From Clostridia bacterium (lineage in GTDB: Bacteria > Bacillota_A > Clostridia > Christensenellales > Aristaeellaceae), in the NCBI GenBank assembly GCA_017509065.1, contig JAFWQM010000028.1, positions 1-52,013 on the forward strand: 52,013 nucleotides of DNA. Direction: 5' to 3'. The notes under the pieces are model-generated. The model did no database searches, was not told the DNA's origin, and saw only the letters and a program-made list of their open reading frames with translations. Shown piece after piece: positions 1-10,507 of the stretch. The position numbers and the translations under genes are program-made. The stretch's first letter is position 1. Every line of letters starts with the position of its first letter.

Positions 1-60
1 CTGCCGCCCGGCCTCCGCTAAAAACAATCCACCGGATTGTTTTTCGAGCGCTTCGGCCCC
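1..60 (-). repeat. Hairpin repeat, left-end copy
   Basis: The first 60 bases carry a 10-bp perfect stem (21-30 with 34-43, loop ACC) flanked by GGCCTCCGCT and GGGGCC blocks. Read on the - strand, the flanks match two copies near 51811-51925. The stem sequence differs between copies but stays paired, so the fold rather than the sequence is kept. The repeat is cut by the window edge, so its full length is unknown. Confidence 0.6.
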
Positions 61-208
61 AGTATTCCTGCGGTTTCGTTCCTTGTCTGGAACGATTTCT
101 CATCCCGCATCTGAATTCACGACTCAATTGGGCGAGCAATAATATCCAAAACAGCGGAAAAAATCTTTTCAAACTGCCGAAAGTTACTTTTTTTCTTTGG
201 AAAACGCT

Positions 209-237
209 TGTATTTCCGTTTGCCCTATGGTATACTA
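209..237 (+). promoter_or_regulatory. Putative sigma-A promoter for the rimP-nusA-infB operon
   Basis: A TATACT -10 element lies at 232-237 with TTGTAT 17 bases upstream at 209-214. The -35 is weak (three of six consensus bases) but the spacing is ideal, and no other good -10 is visible before rimP. Transcription would start near 243, giving a leader of about 205 bases. Confidence 0.45.
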
Positions 238-242
238 CCCAT

Positions 243-448
243 TGTGGTTCTCCGCTTAAAGGGGAATCGCCGAACAGTAAAAACAGTCCTTTAAGAAAGA
301 AGGGTTTAGCGAAGAGTGGGAGCTGCAAGGAGGAAAGCCGGGAGGGCTGACGCTTTATTTGTCGCCCCTGCGTTTTTCCGAAATTGCGGTTTTATCCCGC
401 TCTTTCTGTATTTTTGACGGGATTTTTCCGGGAAAGGAGGGGGAGAAA
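243..448 (+). promoter_or_regulatory. Long 5' leader of the rimP operon with a stem-loop
   Basis: The roughly 205-base stretch between the predicted promoter and rimP has no convincing gene. It contains an 8-bp perfect inverted repeat, CTTAAAGG at 255-262 and CCTTTAAG at 288-295, enclosing a purine-rich loop. A structured leader is plausible because nusA operons are autoregulated in some bacteria, but I recognise no known riboswitch and see no terminator-like T tract. Confidence 0.3.
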
Positions 449-919
449 GTGCCTCCCAGGAACGCGAACATCCAGAAGATCACGGCCATCTGTGAGCTTC
501 TGGCGAAAAAACAGAACGTCGAACTTTGCGATGTGGCCATGGAAAAAGAGCCCACGGGCCGCTATCTGCGCATCTTTATCGACACCGATACGGGCGTGAC
601 CCTGGACGACTGCGAAAAGTACCATCGCGCGGTGCAGCCAAGCCTGGAAAGCTTTGACTATGATTTTCTGGAGGTTTGCTCCCCGGGAATCGACCGCCCC
701 CTCAAAACCCAGCGGGACATTGATAAATCCATCGGCCTGCTGGTGGAAGCGAAAATGTATAAGCCCATCGACGGCAGGAAGACCGCCCAGGGCTTGCTCA
801 AAGAAATGAACGTCGACCATGTGCTGCTTCAAAACGGAGAGGAAGAAATTGATTTGCCTCGCAATGCGGTGGCGCAGGTGCGCCTGGTGCCCGATCTGAG
901 CGCTTTGGATGAGGAGTAG
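449..919 (+). CDS. rimP: Ribosome maturation factor RimP
   Basis: This is the 30S-subunit assembly factor RimP, which acts with S12 during small-subunit maturation. The 156-residue product has the usual length. It shows the N-terminal alpha/beta domain (RIFID at residues 41-45), the SPGIDRPL motif at 78-85 and a C-terminal SH3-like domain. The frame is open further upstream to 359, but the GTG at 449 is chosen because a GGAAAGGAGG site sits just before it and the family homology starts here. It is the first gene of the rimP-nusA-ylxR-ylxQ-infB operon typical of Firmicutes. Confidence 0.93.
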   Translation: MPPRNANIQKITAICELLAKKQNVELCDVAMEKEPTGRYLRIFIDTDTGVTLDDCEKYHRAVQPSLESFDYDFLEVCSPGIDRPLKTQRDIDKSIGLLVEAKMYKPIDGRKTAQGLLKEMNVDHVLLQNGEEEIDLPRNAVAQVRLVPDLSALDEE

Positions 920-920
920 T

Positions 921-955
921 CAGGGAATAGGAATTAGGGAATAGGGATTAGGAAG
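921..955. repeat. Short GGAATAGG/TTAGGG direct repeats between rimP and nusA
   Basis: The stretch after rimP repeats the units GGGAATAGG and ATTAGG. It resembles one arm of the TTAGGAGTGAGG inverted repeat at 18557-18651 and may be a degenerate relative. No function is evident. Confidence 0.35.
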
Positions 956-1018
956 AGTGTTTCGCAGACTGACCGTCTTTGAAACGCCTGACAATACAGG
1001 AAGGACTGGTAAAAAGAC

Positions 1019-2191
1019 ATGGCACGCAAATCTGAAATGATGGACGCGATTGAAGCACTGGCCAAAGCGAAGGACATCAGCGTGGAGCAGATCGTCAGCG
1101 CGGTGGAGGAAGGCTGCAAGGCCGCCTATCGCCGCTATTTGAAGCGGAGCGCCAACGCACCGCTGAACCTTTCAGTGGTGCTGAGCCGCGAACATGACGT
1201 GCAGATTTTTGCCCGTAAAGTGGTCTCCGAGGAAGTGGAGGACGAGAACCAGCAGATTTCCCTTGAGGAAGCCAGGAAGATCGGCCCCAACTATGAGCTG
1301 GGCGATATTGTGGAAATGGACGTGACACCCGCCGACTTCGGCCGCGTAGCCGCGCAGACCGCCAAGCAGGTCATCCGCCAGCGGCTGCAGGACGTGGAAA
1401 AGGGCAAGATCTACGACGAATATATCGAGAAGGAAAACGAGATCCTGACCGGCATCGTCGAACGCGTGGACGCCAAGGGCGTGTACGTGGAGCTGGGCCG
1501 CACACGCGGCTTCCTGGATGCCAGCGAGTTTATGCCCGGCGAGGAATACCGCCCCGGCGACCATATTAAGGTCTATGTTCTGCAGGTGTACCGCGCCAAT
1601 AAGGATGCGCTCCGCACCCCCCAGGTGGCGGTCAGCCGCATCCATCCCGGCCTGGTCAAGCGCCTGTTTGAAATGGAAGTGCCCGAAATTGCCACCGGCG
1701 TGGTGCAGATCAAGTCCATCGCCCGCGAAGCCGGCAGCCGTACCAAGATGGCCGTGGCTTCCACCGACGCCATGATCGACCCCGTTGGCGCGTGTGTCGG
1801 CCCGCGCGGCAGCCGCGTGGATAAGGTGGTCAGCGAGCTCAAAAACGAAAAGATCGACATCATCAAGTGGTCCGCCGACCCGGCTGAGTTCGTCGCCAAC
1901 GCCCTGAATCCCGCGTTCGTGGAGCAGGTGCTGCAGTCCGACGAGGAAAAAATCTGCCGCGTGGTGGTGCCGGACAACCAGCTTTCCCTGGCCATCGGCA
2001 AGGAAGGCCAGAACGCCCGCCTCGCCGCCAAGCTGACGGGCTGGAAGATCGACATCAAATCCCAAACCCAGTACAACGAGCTGCGCGCCCAGGACGCCGC
2101 GAGCGTTCCGGAAGGCAGCGGCTCCATCATCGCGGACGATGCCGAGGATTACGACAGGCTGCCTGAAACCGGCGACGACGAAACCATGTAA
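1019..2191 (+). CDS. nusA: Transcription termination/antitermination factor NusA
   Basis: NusA binds RNA polymerase and nascent RNA and modulates pausing, termination and antitermination. The 390-residue protein has the N-terminal polymerase-binding domain (about 1-125), an S1 domain (about 130-200), and two KH domains. The KH signatures are [11 protein letters not shown] near residue 258 and [13 protein letters not shown] near 323. It ends with a short acidic tail and lacks the C-terminal acidic repeats of Proteobacteria, as is normal in Firmicutes. The ATG follows an AGGAAGGA site. ylxR begins 12 bases after its stop, so the two are co-transcribed. Confidence 0.97.
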   Translation: MARKSEMMDAIEALAKAKDISVEQIVSAVEEGCKAAYRRYLKRSANAPLNLSVVLSREHDVQIFARKVVSEEVEDENQQISLEEARKIGPNYELGDIVEMDVTPADFGRVAAQTAKQVIRQRLQDVEKGKIYDEYIEKENEILTGIVERVDAKGVYVELGRTRGFLDASEFMPGEEYRPGDHIKVYVLQVYRANKDALRTPQVAVSRIHPGLVKRLFEMEVPEIATGVVQIKSIAREAGSRTKMAVASTDAMIDPVGACVGPRGSRVDKVVSELKNEKIDIIKWSADPAEFVANALNPAFVEQVLQSDEEKICRVVVPDNQLSLAIGKEGQNARLAAKLTGWKIDIKSQTQYNELRAQDAASVPEGSGSIIADDAEDYDRLPETGDDETM

Positions 2192-2203
2192 GAGGTTTTT
2201 CAA

Positions 2204-2482
2204 ATGAAAGAAAAAAAGGTGTCCATGCGCATGTGCGTGGGCTGCCGGGAAATGAAGCCCAAGAAGGAACTGCTGCGGGTCGTCAAATCCCCGGATGGCG
2301 CCGTGTCCATCGACGCGACGGGGCGCAAGCCGGGGCGCGGCGCGTATGTGTGCCGCTCGGCGGAATGCCTGAAGCGGGCCATCAAGCAAAAGCAGCTGGA
2401 AAGAGCATTTGAATGTCCCCTCGGCGAGGAGACCCACGCTTCTCTGCTCGAAGCCCTGAAGGAACTGGAGGCCCAGGCATGA
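2204..2482 (+). CDS. ylxR: YlxR family RNA-binding protein (RNase P modulator type)
   Basis: A 92-residue YlxR/DUF448 protein. Members bind RNA, and the B. subtilis homologue has been reported to modulate RNase P. Visible signatures are RMCVGCR near residue 9 and GRGAYVCR near 46, containing the conserved cysteines and basic surface of the family. It sits in its canonical place between nusA and ylxQ, and its stop overlaps the start of ylxQ in an ATGA, suggesting translational coupling. Confidence 0.92.
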   Translation: MKEKKVSMRMCVGCREMKPKKELLRVVKSPDGAVSIDATGRKPGRGAYVCRSAECLKRAIKQKQLERAFECPLGEETHASLLEALKELEAQA

Positions 2483-2805
2483 GCGGCGTTTCCGGGCTCC
2501 TGGGCCTCGCGTGCAGGGCCGGGCAGGTCGCCTTGGGCGCGGATATCGCGCTCCAGGAGATCCGCAGCGGGAAAGCGGCGCTTTTGCTGCTGGACGCGGG
2601 CGCTTCCGAGGGAACGAAGAAAAAGCTCCTGGACGCCTGCGCGTTCCGTTCCGTTCCTGTATATACCTTGCCGGAGGACGAGATTTCCCGCTCCTGCGGC
2701 AGGGAAGGGCGCATGGCCGCCGCCGTCAGGAAGGGAAACCTGGCGAAGCGAATACAGGAAACTTTATCAATAAACGAAGAAAGATCAAACAGCGAATCAA
2801 CCTGA
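2479..2805 (+). CDS. ylxQ: L7Ae/YlxQ family ribosomal-type RNA-binding protein
   Basis: A 108-residue L7Ae/L30e-fold protein, the family that binds kink-turn RNA. The start is the ATG at 2479, overlapping the ylxR stop (ATGA). The frame is open further upstream, but that stretch lies inside ylxR and has no homology. Conserved family features include LLGLACRAGQVALGAD at the N terminus, a hydrophobic core strand (ALLLLDA) and SVPVYTL. Its exact role is unresolved; position next to infB is conserved across Firmicutes. Confidence 0.9.
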   Translation: MSGVSGLLGLACRAGQVALGADIALQEIRSGKAALLLLDAGASEGTKKKLLDACAFRSVPVYTLPEDEISRSCGREGRMAAAVRKGNLAKRIQETLSINEERSNSEST

Positions 2806-2836
2806 TTAAAGCCAAGTGCGGGGGTGCAAGCATCGA

Positions 2837-5788
<2,952 letters not shown>

Positions 5789-5811
5789 CGCCTGGGAGTA
5801 AACAGAGATTT

Positions 5812-5851
5812 GCGGAAAACCTTTCTTTTCGGATAAAGAAAGGTTTTCCGC
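5812..5851 (+). other. 17-bp perfect hairpin downstream of infB
   Basis: A perfect inverted repeat (5812-5828 with 5835-5851, loop TCGGAT) starts 24 bases after the infB stop. It lacks a downstream T tract, so it is not a textbook intrinsic terminator. It could be an mRNA-stabilising or RNase III-type processing structure separating infB from rbfA. Confidence 0.55.
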
Positions 5852-5981
5852 GCCTTTCCAAAGAAAACCTGTACGGGATTATACTTGCAACGAAATCCTT
5901 TATTGCTTCCCCGTGCTGCATGAGGAAACATGGAATTGAAGAGGCTATTTAGCGCTTCCCTTATAGCTTTCTCGGAAGGGG

Positions 5982-6072
5982 TCTGGGGGGATAGACCTCA
6001 TCCGGCGCTTCGCGCCACCTTCCCCTGTGAGGGAAAGGCAGTCTTTGGCTCCAAAGAGCGGTTCCCCCCAGA
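5982..6072 (+). repeat. Cloverleaf-type structured repeat before rbfA
   Basis: A 91-base element is closed by a perfect 10-bp inverted repeat, TCTGGGGGGA at 5982-5991 and TCCCCCCAGA at 6063-6072. Inside are three smaller hairpins: GGCGC-ttc-GCGCC, a CCTTCCCCT/AGGGAAAGG stem with one mismatch, and CTTTGG-ct-CCAAAG. The architecture matches the larger cloverleaf elements at 29141 and 46021, with a different sequence. Together with the hairpin at 5812 it accounts for much of the 313-base infB-rbfA gap; I see no gene there. Confidence 0.5.
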
Positions 6073-6101
6073 TAAAAAACCCAATAGAAAGGACAAACAA
6101 A

Positions 6102-6494
6102 TTGAGCAGTTTTCGCATTGACCGGATTTCGGAAGAAGTGCGTCACGCCATCGACGCCATCATCCGGGACATGAACGACCCGCGAATTTCCGGCACCTAT
6201 GCCGTAACGCGGGCGGACGTGACCCGCGACTTAAGGTGGGCGAAGGTATATGTGAGCGTGCTGGAAGACGATAAGGCGGATGAAATGATCAAGGCGCTGA
6301 AAAAGGCTGCCGGATACATCCGCCATGAACTGGGCCTGCGGGTCGATTTGCGCTATACTCCGGAGCTTCTTTTTGAGCGCGACAGGAACATCGCTTATGG
6401 CGCGCATATTGCTCAGGTACTGAAAGACGTAATTCCCCAGGAGGATAATTCTCATGGAGAGGAATCCCGGGACACCGAAGGAAATAAAGACTGA
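6102..6494 (+). CDS. rbfA: Ribosome-binding factor A
   Basis: RbfA binds the 30S subunit near the 5' end helix of 16S rRNA during late maturation and cold adaptation. The TTG at 6102 is chosen as start: an AAAGGAC site lies 7 bases upstream and the product begins SSFRIDRISEEVRHAI, the canonical N terminus. Upstream in-frame codons run into the structured repeat. The 130-residue protein has the KH-like core with VTRADVTRDLRWAKVYVSV. Its last 41 bases overlap nrnA, whose strong ribosome site (AGGAGG) lies within rbfA. Confidence 0.92.
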   Translation: MSSFRIDRISEEVRHAIDAIIRDMNDPRISGTYAVTRADVTRDLRWAKVYVSVLEDDKADEMIKALKKAAGYIRHELGLRVDLRYTPELLFERDRNIAYGAHIAQVLKDVIPQEDNSHGEESRDTEGNKD

Positions 6495-7464
6495 TTTTCC
6501 GCACGAAATGCTGTCCGCGGTCAAAAACGCGAACAGCATCTTGCTGTGCTGCCATATTTCTCCGGACGGGGATGCCATCGGCTCCCTGCTTGCCGCGGGC
6601 CTGATTTTGAAAGCCTTGGGAAAACAGGTGGCCATGGCGTGCGGCGATCCCGTGCCCGCGCAGTATCGCTTTTTGCCCTGTGCTGACGAGGTCGTGGACG
6701 CGGAAGCGCTGAAAGGAAAAGCGTTTGACGCGGCGCTGGCTGTGGATACCGCCTCGCTGGAACGCATGGGCGCGTGCGCGGACATATTTCTTTCCGTGCC
6801 GGTCACGATGCAGATCGACCATCACGGCGATAACCCGCGCTACGCCCGGATGAATGTGGTAGACGGTTCCACTTCCGCTGCCGGATGCCTGGTGCGCAGG
6901 TTCATGCGCGCGCTGAACGTTGACCTGACAAAGGAAATCGCCGTGTGTCTTTATTGCGCCATCAGCATGGACACGGGGAATCTCGTTCAGCCCAACACCA
7001 CAGCGGAAGCGTTCAGGATCATGGCGGAACTTATGGAAGCGGGCCTTGACCTGGACAACGCGGCGCGTCGGCTGCATCTGCTGCGGGAGGAGCCCAACGC
7101 CCGGCTGCTGGGCCGCGCGCTCAATTCCCTGATAATCTTCGCGAACGGGAAATGCGCCGGGATGCGGATTGACGCGCGGGATTATCGGGAATGCCACGCG
7201 CTGCCGGAGCACAATTCCAACATCGTGAATTATGCGCTGAACATCCCCGGCGTGGAAGCGTGCTTCCTGGCAGAGGAGCGCGAAAGCGGCGAGGTGAAGG
7301 CCAGCCTGCGTTCGCTGCCGGGACTGGATGTGTCCGTGATCGCCCGGAAATATGGCGGCGGCGGGCACAAACAGGCGTCCGGCCTGCGCTATCAGGGATC
7401 ATTGGACGGGCTCTGCGAAGCGCTGGAAAAGGATCTGGCAGAACTGGCCGAGGGGAAGAAATGA
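6454..7464 (+). CDS. nrnA: DHH/DHHA1 phosphoesterase, NrnA-like (nanoRNase / pAp phosphatase)
   Basis: A bifunctional DHH-family enzyme expected to degrade short oligoribonucleotides (nanoRNA) and to dephosphorylate pAp. The 336-residue protein contains SPDGDAIGS near residue 38, the defining DHH triad in IDHHGDN near 121, and the DHHA1 substrate-binding motif GGGGHKQASG near 300. The ATG at 6454 follows AGGAGG. Its stop overlaps the truB start (ATGA). The rbfA-nrnA-truB order is common in Clostridia. A cyclic-dinucleotide phosphodiesterase role cannot be excluded, but no PAS or GGDEF domain is present. Confidence 0.88.
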   Translation: MERNPGTPKEIKTDFPHEMLSAVKNANSILLCCHISPDGDAIGSLLAAGLILKALGKQVAMACGDPVPAQYRFLPCADEVVDAEALKGKAFDAALAVDTASLERMGACADIFLSVPVTMQIDHHGDNPRYARMNVVDGSTSAAGCLVRRFMRALNVDLTKEIAVCLYCAISMDTGNLVQPNTTAEAFRIMAELMEAGLDLDNAARRLHLLREEPNARLLGRALNSLIIFANGKCAGMRIDARDYRECHALPEHNSNIVNYALNIPGVEACFLAEERESGEVKASLRSLPGLDVSVIARKYGGGGHKQASGLRYQGSLDGLCEALEKDLAELAEGKK

Positions 7465-8345
7465 ACGGTTTTATCAATTTCCTGAAACCGCCGGGCATGT
7501 CGTCCGGCGCGGCGGTGGCGGCGGTGAAGCGCCTGACCGGGGAAAAGGTGGGTCACGCGGGCACGCTCGACCCCGAGGCCGCGGGCGTGCTGCCGATCAT
7601 GGTGGGGAGGGCCGCCAGGCTGCTGGACTATTTCCCGGACAAGAGCAAAAGCTATATCGCTGAAATCGCCTTCGCCGGGGCCACGGACACCCAGGACGCG
7701 CAGGGTGTCGTCATCGAAAACCCGACGTATGTGCCGGGCAAAGAAGAAATCCTTGCTGTACTGCCCGCGTTCCGGGGGGGGATCATGCAGCATCCGCCCG
7801 CGTATTCCGCGTTAAAGCGGGATGGCGTGCCGCTGTACGAGCTGGCGCGGAAGGGCGTCGCGGTGGAAACCAAAGCGCGGCCAACCTTGATTCATTCTTT
7901 GGAACTGGAAGAGCAGGCAAGCCCCGACGGGTATATGCTGTTCGTGGACTGCAGAAGCGGCACCTATATCCGCACGCTTTGTCACGACATCGGCCAGGCC
8001 TTGAACACCCCCGCGCATATGCGGTTTCTGCTGCGCACAAGGCACGGTGCTTTTTCCATCGAAAACGCGGTGACCATTGAAGAAGTGACGGCGGCGAAGG
8101 AACGGGGCGACATAGAAAGCCTGCTTTTGCCGATGGACTATCCCCTGCAGCCGCTGCCCCGGCTGGACTTGCCGGAACAGCTTTGGAAGCTCGGGAAAAA
8201 CGGCGGCAAGCTGCCCGCGGGCCTTATGCCCAAACTGCGGGAAAATGACCGCGTTCGTGTGTACGCGGACGGCGCGTTACTGGGCATTGCACATAAATCA
8301 AACGGCCTCATCCGCTTTGACGTGGGGCTGACGGGAGGAAACTGA
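7461..8345 (+). CDS. truB: tRNA pseudouridine-55 synthase TruB
   Basis: TruB converts U55 of the tRNA T-loop to pseudouridine. The start at 7461 overlaps the nrnA stop and is preceded by GAGGGGAAG; in-frame sequence further upstream lies inside nrnA. The 294-residue product shows KPPGMSS at the N terminus, the catalytic aspartate in GHAGTLDPEAAG (Asp37), KSYIAE, and the RSGTYIRTL motif. A short PUA-like C terminus follows. In many Firmicutes ribF comes next; here it is replaced by a HAD phosphatase and an ABC transporter. Confidence 0.96.
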   Translation: MNGFINFLKPPGMSSGAAVAAVKRLTGEKVGHAGTLDPEAAGVLPIMVGRAARLLDYFPDKSKSYIAEIAFAGATDTQDAQGVVIENPTYVPGKEEILAVLPAFRGGIMQHPPAYSALKRDGVPLYELARKGVAVETKARPTLIHSLELEEQASPDGYMLFVDCRSGTYIRTLCHDIGQALNTPAHMRFLLRTRHGAFSIENAVTIEEVTAAKERGDIESLLLPMDYPLQPLPRLDLPEQLWKLGKNGGKLPAGLMPKLRENDRVRVYADGALLGIAHKSNGLIRFDVGLTGGN

Positions 8346-8346
8346 C

Positions 8347-9138
8347 ATGAATATTCGGGAGCGTTTATCCGGTATCCGCTGTTTTTTGCTGGACATGGAC
8401 GGCACCTTTTACCTGGGCAACCAACTGATCGACGGGTCGCTGGATTTCCTGAAAGCGCTGCATGACACCGGGCGGCAGTGCCTTTTCCTGACCAACAATT
8501 CCTCCAAGTCAGCGGATTTCTACAAGCAGAAGCTGGCCCGCATGGGCGTGCCGGAGGAGTTCCGCAATGTGCTCACCAGCGGCCAGGCGACGGCCCGGTA
8601 TGTAACCAACCGCTTCCCCGGAAAGAAAGCTTTCCTGCTGGCGAATGAGATTGAAACCAGGGAAATGGAAGCTCTGGGCGTGGAAATCGACCAGGAACAT
8701 CCTGATTACGTGCTGATTGCCTTTGATACGGAGCTGGACTACAAAAAAATGACCATGCTCTGCGACCACGTGCGCGCCGGCCTGCCTTACATCGCCACGC
8801 ACCCGGATTTCAACTGCCCCACGGAAACGGGCTTCATCCCCGACATCGGGGCGACCATCGCCTATGTGAAGGCAAGTACGGGCCGGGAGCCGGATGTGAT
8901 CATCGGCAAGCCCAACAGCGGAATTGTGGAGGAAACCCTGCGCGTGACCGGTCTCAAAAAAGAGGAAATGGCTATGGTGGGGGACAGGCTGTACACGGAC
9001 ATCGCCACCGGCGTGAACTTCGGCATGCTCTCCATACTGGTCATGAGCGGCGAAACCACCGCGCAGATGGCGGCTGAATCGCCCATCAAGCCGGGCCTCA
9101 CCTTCGGACGGCTGGCTGACATGATTCCTTATTTATGA
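8347..9138 (+). CDS. HAD-superfamily IIA phosphatase (NagD-like)
   Basis: A 263-residue HAD phosphatase of the NagD/subfamily IIA type, likely acting on a nucleotide or sugar phosphate. Motifs are complete: I LLDMDGTF (nucleophile Asp16, acid/base Asp18), II LTNNSS near residue 49, III lysine in GKPNSG near 188, and IV VGDRLYTDI near 212. It begins one base after the truB stop and overlaps the downstream permease start (ATGA), so it is part of the same transcript. Substrate cannot be told from sequence. Confidence 0.85.
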   Translation: MNIRERLSGIRCFLLDMDGTFYLGNQLIDGSLDFLKALHDTGRQCLFLTNNSSKSADFYKQKLARMGVPEEFRNVLTSGQATARYVTNRFPGKKAFLLANEIETREMEALGVEIDQEHPDYVLIAFDTELDYKKMTMLCDHVRAGLPYIATHPDFNCPTETGFIPDIGATIAYVKASTGREPDVIIGKPNSGIVEETLRVTGLKKEEMAMVGDRLYTDIATGVNFGMLSILVMSGETTAQMAAESPIKPGLTFGRLADMIPYL

Positions 9139-9884
9139 AGCGTGCAAAGAGTTTCCTGCGCCGCGCGCTGATTGGCGCGTTCTGGATCGGGATCTGGCAG
9201 CTCATCGCGCTGGCGGTGGGCCTGCCGAAACTATTGCCGGGGCCGCGTGAAACAGCCCTGGCTTTTGCGCGTCTTTGCGGCACGGACACGTTCTGGCGCA
9301 GCGTTGCTTTTACGCTTTTGCGGGTGGCGCTGGGTTATGGGCTGGCGGTGGCTGCGGGGGCGCTGCTGGCGGTGGGCTGCTATTGGCTGAAGGGCCTGGA
9401 CGCGCTGCTGTCGCCGCTGCGCACGGTGATCCGCGCCACGCCGGTTTCGTCCTTCATTCTGCTGGTGTGGCTGTGGCTCAAGCGCGCCCATGTGCCGGTG
9501 TTCATCTCCTTCCTCATGGTGCTGCCCATCATCTGGACGGCCACGCAGGAAGCGCTGAACGCGGTGGACGGAGATTTGCTCGAAATGGCGCGAATGTATC
9601 GGTTTTCCCGGTGGAAGAAACTGTGTTATCTGTACTTCCCTTCAGTCAGACCCGCGTTCATGGCGGCGTGCATGACCGGCCTGGGCTTTGCCTGGAAGAG
9701 CGGCATCGCAGCGGAAGTGATCGCCCTGACGCCAGACTCTGTGGGCAAGCATCTGAGCGACGCGAAGAATTATCTGGAATACCCCGATCTCTTTGCCTGG
9801 ACGCTGACGGTGATCCTGCTGTCCATGGCACTGGAGGCGGGCCTCAAAGCCCTCGCGCGCAAACGGAAGGAGGCGGGGCAATGA
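9135..9884 (+). CDS. ABC transporter permease (nitrate/sulfonate/thiamine-precursor type)
   Basis: A 249-residue inner-membrane permease of the SsuC/TauC/ThiX class. It has about six membrane helices and the cytoplasmic coupling segment with an EMARMYRFSRWKKLCYLYFP-type EAA loop around residues 153-172. The ATG overlaps the HAD stop and its own stop overlaps the ATPase start. No periplasmic binding-protein gene is nearby, so the substrate (sulfonate, pyrimidine, riboflavin or other) remains open and a distant binding protein may be shared. Confidence 0.8.
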   Translation: MKRAKSFLRRALIGAFWIGIWQLIALAVGLPKLLPGPRETALAFARLCGTDTFWRSVAFTLLRVALGYGLAVAAGALLAVGCYWLKGLDALLSPLRTVIRATPVSSFILLVWLWLKRAHVPVFISFLMVLPIIWTATQEALNAVDGDLLEMARMYRFSRWKKLCYLYFPSVRPAFMAACMTGLGFAWKSGIAAEVIALTPDSVGKHLSDAKNYLEYPDLFAWTLTVILLSMALEAGLKALARKRKEAGQ

Positions 9885-10447
9885 TCATCCTGGACCGCGT
9901 GTGTGCCGGCTATCCGGAGAAAAAGGTCCTGGCAAACCTCAGCGTCTCCTTTCCCGATACCGGCGCGGCCGCGATCATGGCCCCGTCCGGCTTTGGAAAA
10001 ACCACGCTGCTGCGCGTTCTGGCCGGGTTAAAGCAGCCCGACGTGGGCAAGATCACCGGGCTGGAAAACAAAAATATATCCTTCCTTTTTCAGGAAGACC
10101 GGCTGCTGCCCTGGGTGAGCGCAGAAAAAAATGTGGAATTGGTCAGCAGTGCAGAGAAAGCAACATGCTGGCTGGACCAGATGGAAATCTCCGACGTAAC
10201 CCAGCTTCCCCGTGAGATGAGCGGCGGGATGCGGCGAAGGGTCGCCCTGGCCCGGGCGATGGCTTTCGGCGGGGATGTGCTGCTCATGGACGAGCCCTTC
10301 AAGGGCCTGGACGAATCTCTGCGGGAGAGGATCGCCGGACGGATCAAAGGCAGGTTTCCGCTCACCGTGCTTTCCGTTCACGACGAGCGGGAAGCGGAGC
10401 TCATGGGCGCTGAGATCATCCGGCTGGATGCGCTCAGCCAAAGCTGA
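9881..10447 (+). CDS. Compact ABC transporter ATP-binding protein
   Basis: The ATPase partner of the preceding permease. From the ATG at 9881, overlapping the permease stop, the product has 188 residues, short for this family (usually about 240). All catalytic motifs are nevertheless present: Walker A APSGFGKTT at 34-42, with Ala replacing the usual first Gly, Q-loop FQEDRLLPW, signature MSGGM near 113, Walker B LLMDEPF near 134, and the switch histidine in VHDERE. The shortening removes the C-terminal extension and parts of the helical subdomain rather than a catalytic site. Confidence 0.85.
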   Translation: MIILDRVCAGYPEKKVLANLSVSFPDTGAAAIMAPSGFGKTTLLRVLAGLKQPDVGKITGLENKNISFLFQEDRLLPWVSAEKNVELVSSAEKATCWLDQMEISDVTQLPREMSGGMRRRVALARAMAFGGDVLLMDEPFKGLDESLRERIAGRIKGRFPLTVLSVHDEREAELMGAEIIRLDALSQS

Positions 10448-10507
10448 CAGGAAAAGAGAACCACACTGTAATGCAGCCGCGAATCGCGGGAAGAAAGGAG
10501 GAAAAGC

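Noticed and set aside
1..358. A structured RNA gene such as a known rimP leader at the left end
   Set aside because: Only one 8-bp leader stem and one repeat hairpin are visible; nothing matches a named RNA family that I can recognise.
1172..2437. Long open frame on the - strand (421 codons) opposite nusA
   Set aside because: Composition is a mirror of the GC-rich nusA codons (His/Gly/Ala/Leu-rich), with no family motif and no ribosome site; nusA on the other strand is certain. The same applies to 4118-5515 and 17388-18449 on the - strand.
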